From NCBI RefSeq assembly GCF_017599305.1, contig NZ_JAGFWR010000005.1:1-64000 (forward strand): a stretch of 64,000 bases of DNA, given 5' to 3'. The position numbers and the translations under genes are program-made. Positions within the stretch are counted from its first letter, which is position 1, and each line of letters opens with the position of its first letter. The notes beneath the pieces were generated by a model. The model worked only from the letters and a program-made list of their open reading frames with translations. It was not told the origin of the DNA and did not search any database. Below, piece by piece: positions 25,087-33,207 of this stretch. This DNA is from Micromonospora antibiotica (GTDB lineage Bacteria; Actinomycetota; Actinomycetes; Mycobacteriales; Micromonosporaceae).

Positions 25087-25559
25087 GACGCCTCCGGGGC
25101 CGGGGCGGCGGCCAGCACCTGGGTGAGCAGGGCGGCCAGGTCGGCGGGGTAGCACCGCTCGGCGGTGTCGGCCAGCTCGGCCGCCGACCACCAGCGGTGT
25201 CCGGTGACGCTGGCCCGTTCGATCTCGTCGAACCCGGCCGTGTCGACCTCCCAGGTGGGCACCCGGACCACGAAGAACTCCTGTTCCTGGCGGTACCACA
25301 CGCCGTCGAAGGGAAACTCCACCGTCTCGGAGCGGACCGACCCGCCCAGCTCGGCCGGGGTCAGCCGCAGCCCGGTCTCCTCGGCCAACTCCCGGGCCGC
25401 CCCGGCCGCCGGGGACTCCCCCGGGGTGAGCCCACCACCGGGGGTGAACCAGTACCGGTGACCCGGGCGGGCCGGGTCGATGCCCTGGAAGAGCAGCACC
25501 CGGCCGGACGCGTCGACGAGCAGCACCCGGGCCGCACGACGGGGGTGGAAGACGGTCAC
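25080..25559 (-). CDS. NUDIX hydrolase
   Basis: Encodes 159 residues from GTG 25559; the frame extends further upstream but only this point begins the NUDIX fold (VFHPRRAARVLLVDASGRVL). The NUDIX box GX5EX7REUXEEXGU is complete in GGGLTPGESPAAGAARELAE followed by ETGL. These enzymes cleave nucleoside diphosphates linked to other groups; the substrate cannot be read from sequence. It lies between lepB and rnhB in the same direction. Confidence 0.88.
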   Translation of the reverse strand: MTVFHPRRAARVLLVDASGRVLLFQGIDPARPGHRYWFTPGGGLTPGESPAAGAARELAEETGLRLTPAELGGSVRSETVEFPFDGVWYRQEQEFFVVRVPTWEVDTAGFDEIERASVTGHRWWSAAELADTAERCYPADLAALLTQVLAAAPAPEASC

Positions 25560-25617
25560 CGCATCAGCCTGCCAGACGGTGTCGACGCTCGGCCACGCCC
25601 GGGTGGTCGCGAACCGG

Positions 25618-26253
25618 TCAGGGGTTGGGAATCCCGTCGAACGACTTGGGCACGGTGAGCCAGGTGGCCCGGTCGAACGGCCAGAACACGGTGAAGGCCC
25701 GGCCCACGACCTCACCCTCGGGGATGGTGGCGCTGTCGATGTTGCGACCGGACTGCTGCCAGTGCTCCAGGGAGTCCCCGGAGGCCGAGCGGTGGTCACC
25801 CATCACCCAGAGCCGCCCCGCCGGGACGGTGATGTCGAACTCCTGGTCGGCGGGCTTGTCCTGCTGGCCGTTGGCGGAGTAGATGTAGGGCTCGTCGAGG
25901 GACTTGCCGTTGATCGTCAGCCGGTCCTGCGCGTCGCAGCAGACCACGTGGTCGCCGCCGACCCCGATCACCCGCTTGATGAAGTCCTCGCCGTCGGGGT
26001 TGCCACTCCACTCGGTCGGCGCCTTGAACACCACCACCTCACCCCGGTGCGGTGAGCGGAAGTCGTAGACCAGCTTGTTGACCAGCACCCGATCGTCGAT
26101 CTTGAGAGTGTTCTCCATGGACGGCGACGGGATGAAGAAGGTCTGCAGCACGAATGCGCGGACCAGCACCGCCACCAGAATCGCGACGCCCAGGAGAATG
26201 GGCAGCTCCTTCCAGAAGGAGCTGCGCGGCTTGTCGGTCTGCTCGTCAATCAC
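25618..26253 (-). CDS. lepB: Signal peptidase I (second of two)
   Basis: Encodes 211 residues from GTG 26253, overlapping the stop of the upstream signal peptidase by four bases. One N-terminal membrane anchor (PILLGVAILVAVLVRAFVLQ) precedes the catalytic Ser in FFIPSPSMENTL. The general-base Lys is in EDFIKRVIGVGGDHV, and GDHRSASGDS is the third conserved box. It cleaves signal peptides outside the membrane. Actinomycetes often have adjacent paralogues here. Confidence 0.94.
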   Translation of the reverse strand: MIDEQTDKPRSSFWKELPILLGVAILVAVLVRAFVLQTFFIPSPSMENTLKIDDRVLVNKLVYDFRSPHRGEVVVFKAPTEWSGNPDGEDFIKRVIGVGGDHVVCCDAQDRLTINGKSLDEPYIYSANGQQDKPADQEFDITVPAGRLWVMGDHRSASGDSLEHWQQSGRNIDSATIPEGEVVGRAFTVFWPFDRATWLTVPKSFDGIPNP

Positions 26254-27227
26254 GGGTGGAGCCTACGTCGCCGGAGCCGTCCGGGCCGCCCGGAACGCCG
26301 GAGGCGTCCCGGCCACCCGGAGCGCCGCAGCCGTTCCCGGCGCAGGCGTGGTGGCCGCCCGGGGCCGGGGGGCCACACCCGTCGCCCGGAGCGCACGACG
26401 GCCGCGAGCAGCGCGGCGACCGGCAGGAGCAGGACCACGTCACCGGTGGGGGTCGGCCGGACCGGTGCCGGGGCGTTGGGCGCGGCAGCGGAGTCCGACA
26501 GCCGTTCGAAGGTGGCCGGCACGGGCAGCGACGCCCACCGCGACGACGGCCACACCACCATGAACGCCCGGCCGATCACGTTGTCGATCGGCACCGGCCC
26601 CTGGCAGCGGGCGTCCTGGGAGACCAGCCGGTGGTCGCCCATCACGAAGATCTGACCAGGGGGTACGACCACCTCGTCGAACCGGCGGGACCGGCACTCC
26701 TTGGGGTTCGGCGGTACGTCCAGCGGTGAGTCACGCACCACGTACGGCTCGTCCAGCGGGATGCCGTTGACCAGCACCCGACCCTGGTCGTCGCAGCACT
26801 TGACCCGGTCGCCGGGCAACCCGATCACCCGCTTGATGAAGTCCTTCTCGCCGGGGCGGCCCACGCCGACCAGGTCGCCGAGGGTACGCCCGATCTTGCC
26901 GACGGCACCGGTCGGCGGCACGGGACTCTCCAGGGCGACCCACTTGTCGGTGCCCCGGAACACCACCACCTCACCGCGCAGCGGGTCACGTACGTCGTAG
27001 ACGACCTTGTTGACCAGCACCCGGTCGCCGATGAGGAGGGTGTCCTCCATCGAACTGGACGGGATGAAGAAGGCCTGGAGCAGGAAGGTGCGGATCAGCA
27101 CCGCCAGACAGAAGGCCACGATCAGCAGGAGCGGCAGCTCCTGCCAGAGGGGCATCTGCCGACGGGTGGGTCGGCTCCGCCGACGCCACGGGTCGGCTGT
27201 GCCGTTCGAGTCGAGCACCTGCACCAC
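26250..27227 (-). CDS. lepB: Signal peptidase I (first of two) with basic C-terminal tail
   Basis: Encodes 325 residues from GTG 27227, with GGAGTGG just upstream. One membrane anchor (LLIVAFCLAVLIRTFLLQ) leads into the catalytic Ser motif FFIPSSSMEDTL; Lys is in KDFIKRVIGLPGDRV; GDHRLVSQDARCQG is the third box. After a second hydrophobic stretch (VVLLLPVAALLAAVV, about 268-282) comes a repetitive basic tail (RRSGWPGRLRRSGRPGRLRR) before the stop. The tail is unlike its paralogue and may be low-complexity expansion. Confidence 0.92.
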   Translation of the reverse strand: MVQVLDSNGTADPWRRRSRPTRRQMPLWQELPLLLIVAFCLAVLIRTFLLQAFFIPSSSMEDTLLIGDRVLVNKVVYDVRDPLRGEVVVFRGTDKWVALESPVPPTGAVGKIGRTLGDLVGVGRPGEKDFIKRVIGLPGDRVKCCDDQGRVLVNGIPLDEPYVVRDSPLDVPPNPKECRSRRFDEVVVPPGQIFVMGDHRLVSQDARCQGPVPIDNVIGRAFMVVWPSSRWASLPVPATFERLSDSAAAPNAPAPVRPTPTGDVVLLLPVAALLAAVVRSGRRVWPPGPGRPPRLRRERLRRSGWPGRLRRSGRPGRLRRRRLHP

Positions 27228-27258
27228 GCCACTCCCCGGTCCGCAGAAACGACACTAC

Positions 27259-27290
27259 CGCCCGGGAGCCTCGTCGAGGCCCCACGGGCG
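27259..27290 (-). terminator. Hairpin between rplS and lepB
   Basis: CGCCCG (27259-27264) pairs with CGGGCG (27285-27290), and GCCTCG (27268-27273) with CGAGGC (27275-27280), interrupted by a small internal loop. It lies about 30 bases before the first lepB start and after rplS, so it could end the rpsP-rplS transcript or be a leader structure for lepB. Confidence 0.45.
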
Positions 27291-27420
27291 GCAGCGGACG
27301 ATCGGAGTGCCACGATCTGGGTCGCGACACCACCTGCCGGACTGCGCCCGTACCGATCAGCGTAGTGCGCTCTGGTCGATACGACATCCGCGCAGGTCAG
27401 GCGGCCTGGCGAGCGGGAAG

Positions 27421-27777
27421 TCAGCTGGGCTGCTTCTCCCGCTTCTCCTTGATCTTGGCCTTCTTGCCGCGCAGCTCGCGCAGGTAGTAGAGCTTGGCCC
27501 GGCGGACGTCGCCACGGGTCACGATCTCGATCCGGTCGATACCCGGGCCGTTGAGCGGGTAGGTCCGCTCCACGCCCACCCCGAAGCTGACCTTGCGGAC
27601 CGAGAAGGTCTCGCGCAGACCGTCACCCTGGCGGCGGATGACGACGCCCTGGAAGATCTGGACCCGGGACCGGTTGCCCTCGACGACCCGCGCGTGCACC
27701 TTGACGGTGTCACCGGCACGGAAGTCGGGGAGGTCGGTGCGCTTCGACTGGGCGTCAAGGGCGTCCAGGATGTTCAT
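27421..27777 (-). CDS. rplS: 50S ribosomal protein L19
   Basis: Encodes 118 residues from ATG 27777, with GAGGA eight bases upstream. The conserved core is [58 protein letters not shown] and the basic end [20 protein letters not shown]. It sits at the 30S-50S interface. It is the last gene of the rpsP-KH-rimM-trmD-rplS cluster. Confidence 0.97.
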   Translation of the reverse strand: MNILDALDAQSKRTDLPDFRAGDTVKVHARVVEGNRSRVQIFQGVVIRRQGDGLRETFSVRKVSFGVGVERTYPLNGPGIDRIEIVTRGDVRRAKLYYLRELRGKKAKIKEKREKQPS

Positions 27778-27919
27778 CGCTGCGTCCTCGTGATGCTCAC
27801 GGCGCACCGTCAGTCGGTGCGCGGATGGGTGATTCTGATTCCCGGTGCCGGTCGGCGGGCCGACCCTGTCCGGGGATCCTCGCAGCCGCCCACGGGCGCG
27901 GACGGATGCGGCAACCCCT

Positions 27920-28708
27920 CTACTTTGCCACATCCCCCGGGGGCAGCGGAAACCCACCCCGCTCCAGCGTCGCCAAGTCCCGTTTGTCCAGGATCTCCGG
28001 GGGCAACGCGGCGAGCATGTCCGGTCGCCGGGTGCCGGTGCGGGTCAACGCCTCGTCCCGTCGCCAGCGGGCGATCCGGCCGTGGTCACCCGAGCGGAGC
28101 ACCTCGGGCACCTCGTGCCCCCGCCAACTCGCCGGCTTGGTGTACATCGGGGCCTCCAGCAGGCCGTGCGCGTGCGACTCGTCGTCCAGCGAACCGGCGT
28201 TGCCGAGCACCCCGGGCAACAGCCGGGTGACCGCCTCCAGGATCACCAGCACCGCCACCTCGCCACCGAAGAGCACGTAGTCGCCGAGTGAGACCTCGGT
28301 GACCCGCAGCCGGGTCGAGGCGTGGTCGAGCACCCGCTGGTCGATGCCCTCGTACCGGCCGCAGGCGAAGAGCAGGTGCGACTCGGTGGCCAACTCGTGC
28401 GCCATCGCCTGGGTGAACGGCACGCCGGCCGGGGAGGGCACCAGCAGCCGGGGCAGGGTCAGGCCGTCCGGAGCCAACTCGTCGGGGGCCAACGCGTCAA
28501 GCGCCTCGCCCCACGGTTCCGGCCGCATCACCATGCCCGGCCCGCCACCGTAGGGCGTGTCGTCGACCGTGCGGTGCACGTCGCGGGTCCAGGTCCGCAG
28601 GTCGTGCACGGCCAACCGGAGCAGGCCCTGTTCCCGGGCCCGCCCGATCAGGGACAGATCCAGTGGGGCGAAGTAGTCCGGGAAGATCGACACGATGTCG
28701 ACGCGCAT
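27920..28708 (-). CDS. trmD: tRNA (guanine-N1-)-methyltransferase TrmD
   Basis: Encodes 262 residues from ATG 28708 ([20 protein letters not shown]). It methylates N1 of G37 next to the anticodon. The deep-trefoil-knot SAM site is visible in [31 protein letters not shown] and [21 protein letters not shown]-terminal helical domain ([20 protein letters not shown]) is complete. It follows rimM by 16 bases. Confidence 0.96.
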   Translation of the reverse strand: MRVDIVSIFPDYFAPLDLSLIGRAREQGLLRLAVHDLRTWTRDVHRTVDDTPYGGGPGMVMRPEPWGEALDALAPDELAPDGLTLPRLLVPSPAGVPFTQAMAHELATESHLLFACGRYEGIDQRVLDHASTRLRVTEVSLGDYVLFGGEVAVLVILEAVTRLLPGVLGNAGSLDDESHAHGLLEAPMYTKPASWRGHEVPEVLRSGDHGRIARWRRDEALTRTGTRRPDMLAALPPEILDKRDLATLERGGFPLPPGDVAK

Positions 28709-28724
28709 GAGGGTGGCTTCCGGT

Positions 28725-29312
28725 CTAGAGGTCGAGCAGACCGGCCGGCGGGTCGACGACGACGCGTCCGCCGGCGAGATCGACCTCCGGGACGATCGCC
28801 TTGACGAACGGGATGAGCGCGCTGCCCCCCTGCGGGCGGCGCAGGACGAGCAGGTCGGAGGCGGGCGCGTGGTCGATCTTGACCACCTCGCCGAGGTGCT
28901 CACCGGCCGGGGTCACCACGGCCAGGCCGACCAACTGGTGGTCGTGGAACTCCTCCGGGTCCTCCGGTGGGGCGACGGAGGCGCTGTCCACCCCGAGTAG
29001 GGTGCCGCGCAGCGCCTCGGCGGTCTCCCGGTCGAGGACCCCCTCGAAGGCCACCAGCATCCGCCCCTGGTGCCAACGGGCCGCCTCGATGGTCAGCTCG
29101 TCGGGGACCAGGTACGCCACCTCCGGGTCGGCGGTCGCGGCCGGCTCGGCCCCGCCCCGACGGGGGGTCTCCACCCGGGGCGGCACCCCCGGCTCGGTGC
29201 TCAGCACCGCGCCGGGGGCGAACCGCGCCTCGGGCTCGTCGGTCCGCACCTCCACGGTGACCTCACCGCGGATGCCGTGCGGCTTGCCGATCCTGCCGAC
29301 GATGAGCAGCAT
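28725..29312 (-). CDS. rimM: Ribosome maturation factor RimM
   Basis: Encodes 195 residues from ATG 29312, which overlaps the KH-protein stop by one base (TGATG). It binds S19 and helps mature the 30S head. The N-terminal domain starts [20 protein letters not shown]; the C-terminal PRC barrel carries [20 protein letters not shown] and ends [21 protein letters not shown] Pro/Ala/Glu insertion at about residues 45-65 is unlike short homologues. Confidence 0.94.
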   Translation of the reverse strand: MLLIVGRIGKPHGIRGEVTVEVRTDEPEARFAPGAVLSTEPGVPPRVETPRRGGAEPAATADPEVAYLVPDELTIEAARWHQGRMLVAFEGVLDRETAEALRGTLLGVDSASVAPPEDPEEFHDHQLVGLAVVTPAGEHLGEVVKIDHAPASDLLVLRRPQGGSALIPFVKAIVPEVDLAGGRVVVDPPAGLLDL

Positions 29313-29545
29313 CAGTACGAGTCGACGATGTCGACGCGTACCCCGCGTCCTCCGATGGAGCCGATCACCTGACGCAGCGCCTTGGCGGTCCGACCGGACC
29401 GCCCGATCACCGTGCCGAGATCCTCCGGGTGCACGCGGACTTCCAGCCGCTTGCCCCGACGGGAGTCGACCATGCGGACGCGCACGTCGTCCGGGTGGTC
29501 GACGATCCCCTTGACCAGGTGCTCCAGGGCGGGACGCAGCGGCAT
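29312..29545 (-). CDS. khpA: KH-domain RNA-binding protein (KhpA-like)
   Basis: Encodes 77 residues from ATG 29545, one base after the rpsP stop; GTG 29560, inside rpsP, would add five residues. The single KH domain has the G-x-x-G loop in VIGRSGRTAKALRQVI, after LEHLVKGIVDHPDDVRVR. Small KH proteins at this locus bind RNA with partner KhpB in Gram-positives. The placement rpsP-khpA-rimM is conserved. Confidence 0.93.
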   Translation of the reverse strand: MPLRPALEHLVKGIVDHPDDVRVRMVDSRRGKRLEVRVHPEDLGTVIGRSGRTAKALRQVIGSIGGRGVRVDIVDSY

Positions 29546-29546
29546 G

Positions 29547-30038
29547 TCAGGCCTGCTCACCGGAGTCGGCAGCAGCGGCCGGGGCCTCGGCCGGAGCCTC
29601 GGTCTTCGGCGCTTCGGTCTTCGGCGCCTCGGGCTCGGCCGGGGACTCCGCCTTGGCGGCCTTGCGGGCCGGCTTGGCCGGGGTCTCCGGAGCCAGGCCG
29701 GCAGCGGCCTTCGCCTCGGCCTCGTACGCCGCCTTGCGGTCGGCGCGCTCGGCGGCGACCTTGAGCGGCGGCGGGGCCGGCAGGCCCTTGAACTTCTGCC
29801 AGTCGCCGGTCAGCTCCAGCAGCCGCTGGACGGCCTCGCTCGGCTGCGCGCCGACCGAGAGCCAGTACTGGACCCGCTCCGACTTGACCTCGATGATCGA
29901 GGGGTCTTCCTTCGGCTGGTAGATGCCCACGAACTCGATCGCGCGACCGTCGCGCTTGGTGCGCGAGTCCGCGATGACGATGCGGTACTGCGGGTTGCGG
30001 ATCTTGCCCATCCGCAGGAGCCGGATCTTTACGGCCAC
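29547..30038 (-). CDS. rpsP: 30S ribosomal protein S16
   Basis: Encodes 163 residues from GTG 30038 with AGGAG upstream. The core ([54 protein letters not shown]) occupies about 90 residues. An Ala/Lys/Glu/Pro tail of about 60 residues follows, with two TEAPK units; such tails are common in actinobacterial S16. It is the first gene of its operon, whose promoter should lie in 30039-30325. Confidence 0.96.
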   Translation of the reverse strand: MAVKIRLLRMGKIRNPQYRIVIADSRTKRDGRAIEFVGIYQPKEDPSIIEVKSERVQYWLSVGAQPSEAVQRLLELTGDWQKFKGLPAPPPLKVAAERADRKAAYEAEAKAAAGLAPETPAKPARKAAKAESPAEPEAPKTEAPKTEAPAEAPAAAADSGEQA

Positions 30039-30325
30039 AGTTGTTTCGCTCCTGTTGCGATTTCACCGACCCGGCTACGGGCGGTGCACGGGTGAGCGTC
30101 GACCGGCACAGTGGGGTTGGGCCGGAGACTGCTCGGTGGACTGGCGACGCGCCCGGGTTAGAGGGCGCCGGACGCGCGCCGGATACCAGCGACCCATTCT
30201 GCCAGATCGCGCACCGGATGCTCACATCGGGCCGGCCCGACGGCAGGGCGTCGGTCCCGGCGGGCCGTCCGACCACCGCCGCCACGCGCCCCGACGACGG
30301 CCCGGCCAGGTGAGCTACGACACAT

Positions 30326-30973
30326 TCACCGCGCGGGCGGTCGGTCCCAACCCGGCGGCAGCTCCGTCGGGGACGTCCAGTCGGCCGGCGGGACGAAGTC
30401 GCACCAGGTGCCGTCGAACGGGAACTTCCCCGCCTCGGCGAGGGCGATCACCCGCTCCCCCTCGGCACGGACCGCCTGCTCGTCGGTCACCCAGTAGTGG
30501 TCGGGAAAGGCCAGCCGCTCGGTGAACTCGCCCTCGTCCTTCCACTGCCAACTGAGATCGGGACGGACCACCACGTCCAGGTCCTGGTCGACCACGTCCA
30601 CCCCGGCCACCGACCCGTCGTCCCACCGGACCCCGGGCTCCTCCAGGTTGACGTACCAGGCGACGAAGCGGTCCTGCTCGTCGCGGAAGAACCAGACCGA
30701 GTGCGCCGCCCCCGTGGGCAGGAACTCCAGCAGCGGAGGACCGTCCCACCGGCCCCGGGCCAGCCGGTAGGACGAGGCGATCCACTCGGTGAACGGCATC
30801 GCCCGCATGCCCAGGCCCGCCTCGGACACCTCGTGCGCCACCGGCGTGTCCCGGGCCACCCAGAGCAGCAGACCCCGGTCGTCGTCGCCCACCACCCGGG
30901 CCGGCCGGACCCACCCGATCCGGCCCCGCCGCACGTTGCGGTGCATGATCAACTGACCTGGCGCGAAACGCAT
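30326..30973 (-). CDS. DUF402 family protein
   Basis: Encodes 215 residues; ATG 30973 is chosen because GGAGG lies four bases upstream (the preceding GTG is too close). The DUF402 fold (FomD-like) shows TGAAHSVWFFRDEQDRFVAWYVNLEEPGV in two parts, then VDVVDQDLDVVVRPDLSWQW and DEGEFTERLAFPDHYWV. Members bind metals and hydrolyse phosphate groups in some systems; this one has no assigned substrate. The 287 bases between it and rpsP show nothing further. Confidence 0.85.
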   Translation of the reverse strand: MRFAPGQLIMHRNVRRGRIGWVRPARVVGDDDRGLLLWVARDTPVAHEVSEAGLGMRAMPFTEWIASSYRLARGRWDGPPLLEFLPTGAAHSVWFFRDEQDRFVAWYVNLEEPGVRWDDGSVAGVDVVDQDLDVVVRPDLSWQWKDEGEFTERLAFPDHYWVTDEQAVRAEGERVIALAEAGKFPFDGTWCDFVPPADWTSPTELPPGWDRPPAR

Positions 30974-31181
30974 CACACCTCCACAGGTCTGGACGGGCTT
31001 CCGGCGCCCCGGCCCACCGCCGCACCCGGGACGAACAGTGCGGGCCGGCTTTCGGCGTACCCGCGACGAACGGGGCAGCCGGTCCGGTGGGCCGGTTGCG
31101 CGGCGACGAGGTCGCCGCGCCCACGGCCGGCCGGCGACCCGGGAGCCGGACCTGCGGGCCCCCGGGCTGCGGTGGGCCGCC

Positions 31182-32588
31182 TCAGTAGGCGCGGGCCAGG
31201 ATGGCGGTCAGGTCCGGCTCGTCCTCGCTATCCGGGACGGAACCGTCGGCGCGCAGCAGGCACCGGACGGTGACGCCCTGGCCGTTGGCCTCGGCCTCGC
31301 CCGGCACGCCGACGGCCGACCACGGCACCATGGCCCAGCCGGTGGCCGCCGCCTCGATCGCCTCGGCGAGGGTGGACACCTCGACGGTGCGGGACCGCCG
31401 GTGGGCCAACGCCTCGTCGTGCAACGCCTGCTGGTCGGCCTCCAGAGCGGCCAGGACCGCGCCGACGACGTCCGCGACCGGGGTGGGGGCCTTCGAGCCG
31501 TCCGTCCGCCGGACCACGACCGCGTTGCCGGTGGCCAGGTCGCGGGGGCCGACCTCGACGCGTACCGGATAGCCGCGCAGCTCGGCGTCGACGGCCCGGC
31601 GGCCGAACGCGGTGTCGGTGCGGTCGTCGAGCGCGACCCGGACCCCGGCGTCGCGCAGCGCGTCGCGCAGCTTGGCCGCCGCCTCGCCCACGCCGTCGCC
31701 CGCCTTGACGATCATGACGTACGCCTGGATCGGGGCCAGCCTCGGCGGCACCCGCAGCCCGTTGTCGTCACCGTGCGCCATGATCAGCCCGCCGAGCATC
31801 CGGGTCGAGGTGCCCCAGGAGGTGGTCCAGGCGTGCTCCCGGCCACCCTCGGCCGAGGAGTAGCTGATGTCGAACGCCTTGGCGAAGTTCTGCCCCAGCT
31901 CGTGACTGGTGCCGAGCTGCAGCGCCTTGCCGTCGCCCATCATGCCTTCGCAGGTGTAGGTGGCGGTCGCCCCGGCGAAGCGCTCCCGGGTGGTCTTCAG
32001 CCCGACCACCACCGGGATGCCCAGCACGTTGACCATCAGGTCCTCGTACGCCTCGTGCAGGATCTTGCGGGCGTAGGCGCGGGCGTCGGCACGGGTGGCG
32101 TGCGCGGTGTGCCCCTCCTGCCAGAGGAACTCGCTGGTGCGCAGGAAGATCCGGGGGCGCAACTCCCAGCGGACCACGTTGGCCCACTGGTTGAGCAGCA
32201 GCGGCAGGTCCCGGTACGAGTCGATCCACTTGGCCATGAACTCGCCGATCACCGTCTCGCTGGTGGGACGCACCACCACCGGCTCGGCGAGCTGCTTGCC
32301 GCCACCGTGGGTGACCACCGCCAGCTCCGGCGAGAAGCCCTCGACGTGCTCGGCCTCCCGCTTGAGGTAGCTCTCCGGGATGAACAGCGGGAAGTACGCG
32401 TTCTCCGCGCCGGCCGCCTTGATCCGGGCGTCCATCTCGGCCTGCATCCGCTCCCAGATGGCGTAGCCGGCCGGACGGATGACCATGGTCCCCCGGACCG
32501 GGCCGTTGTCGGCCAGCTTCGCCTTGGCGATCAGGTCCTGGTACCAGCGGGGAAAGTCCTCCGCACGGGGAGTGAGCACGCGAGCCAT
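31182..32588 (-). CDS. proS: Prolyl-tRNA synthetase, archaeal/eukaryotic type
   Basis: Encodes 468 residues. It charges tRNA-Pro. Class II motifs are seen as RPAGYAIWERMQAEMDARI, RPTSETVIGEFMAKWI, then LRTSEFLWQEGHTAH (motif 2) and the late LGTSHELGQNFAKAF. The short length, absence of the bacterial editing insertion between motifs 2 and 3, and an extended C-terminal domain mark the archaeal/eukaryotic type found in some bacteria. The ATG at 32588 has a weak ribosome site. No T-box leader was seen upstream. Confidence 0.93.
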   Translation of the reverse strand: MARVLTPRAEDFPRWYQDLIAKAKLADNGPVRGTMVIRPAGYAIWERMQAEMDARIKAAGAENAYFPLFIPESYLKREAEHVEGFSPELAVVTHGGGKQLAEPVVVRPTSETVIGEFMAKWIDSYRDLPLLLNQWANVVRWELRPRIFLRTSEFLWQEGHTAHATRADARAYARKILHEAYEDLMVNVLGIPVVVGLKTTRERFAGATATYTCEGMMGDGKALQLGTSHELGQNFAKAFDISYSSAEGGREHAWTTSWGTSTRMLGGLIMAHGDDNGLRVPPRLAPIQAYVMIVKAGDGVGEAAAKLRDALRDAGVRVALDDRTDTAFGRRAVDAELRGYPVRVEVGPRDLATGNAVVVRRTDGSKAPTPVADVVGAVLAALEADQQALHDEALAHRRSRTVEVSTLAEAIEAAATGWAMVPWSAVGVPGEAEANGQGVTVRCLLRADGSVPDSEDEPDLTAILARAY

Positions 32589-32686
32589 GACCGCACATCC
32601 TATGCGCCCCGCCCGGACCCGATGCGCTCGGGCACGCCGCCGCCCACATCCTCACCCCGCGCCACGGATGCCGGCCGCGCGGGAAA

Positions 32687-32802
32687 CGCCCCACGCCCCA
32701 CGCCCCACGCCCCACGCCCCACGCCCCACGCCCCACGCCCCACGCCCCACGCCCCACGCCCCACGCCCCACGCCCCACGCCCCACGCCCCACGCCCCACG
32801 CC
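32687..32802. repeat. 7-bp tandem array, about 16.5 copies
   Basis: CGCCCCA is repeated without a single change across 116 bases. Perfect identity points to recent slippage. It reads as repeating HAPRPTP or GVGRGAW peptides in open frames, which are composition artefacts. It ends exactly where the 31-bp inverted repeat begins. Confidence 0.95.
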
Positions 32803-32879
32803 AAGATCATGCTCGATCCTGGTTGTAGTGGCATCCCCGCGCCTTGAGGCCACTACAACCAGGATCGAGCGCGATCTTG
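32802..32879. repeat. 31-bp inverted repeat with 16-nt loop
   Basis: The arms 32802-32832 and 32849-32879 are complementary except for two adjacent positions (AT in one arm against GC expected by the other). Key blocks are CTCGATCCTGGTTGTAGTGG and CCACTACAACCAGGATCGAG. The stem is much longer than a terminator needs and looks like a dispersed repeat or miniature element. It is about 215 bases upstream of the proS start. Confidence 0.9.
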
Positions 32880-33154
32880 ACGCGAGAACCTGAAGACGCG
32901 AGGACAGGTCAGACCGTGGCGAGGACGGCGGCTGGCGCGGTGGGCGGAGCATCGCGGAGACGGCCTGCGGGCAGCGTTGGCAGCCGCGAATGCCGGCAGG
33001 CACAGGGGGCGGGACGGCACACGCCGGCGATCAGCGCACGCCGGCGATCAGCGCACGCCGGCGATCAAGGGCTCGATGGCCGGCGCGCGGGGGCAGCCCG
33101 CGCACATCGGCAGCCAAGCGCACACCGACGGTCAGGGGCTCGATGCCGGCGCGC

Positions 33155-33207
33155 GGGCGGGGCGGGCGGGGCGGGCGGGGACGGGGACAGGGACGGGCGG
33201 GGGTGGG
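33155..33207 (+). repeat. G-run tract, candidate G-quadruplex
   Basis: The plus strand has at least eight runs of three or more G (GGGCGGGGCGGGCGGGG-type), ending next to the amidohydrolase stop codon (33208-33210). G-run spacing of 1-3 bases fits quadruplex folding. It could act in ending or slowing transcription of the minus-strand gene; no experimental support. Confidence 0.6.

Larger units (their letters stand above)
32589..33207. other. Repeat-laden intergenic region upstream of proS
   Basis: These 619 bases hold no credible gene. In order they contain about 100 bases of unremarkable sequence, a 7-bp tandem array (32687-32802), a 31-bp inverted repeat (32802-32879), a 17-bp repeat (CACGCCGGCGATCAGCG, 2.8 copies at 33020-33067), and a G-rich tract (33155-33207). 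Both flanking genes run minus, so the region is downstream of the amidohydrolase and upstream of proS; any proS promoter should be in the first 100 bases. Confidence 0.8.

Noticed and set aside
32589..32690. T-box leader upstream of proS
   Set aside because: No T-box consensus (TGGNACCGCG-like) or antiterminator stem was found.
32687..32802. Possible CRISPR array
   Set aside because: The units are contiguous 7-mers without unique spacers, and no cas genes are present.
32600..32834. Minus-strand ORFs of repeating GVGRGAW peptides
   Set aside because: A 7-bp repeat stays open in all frames; no ribosome site and no non-repeat sequence worth keeping.
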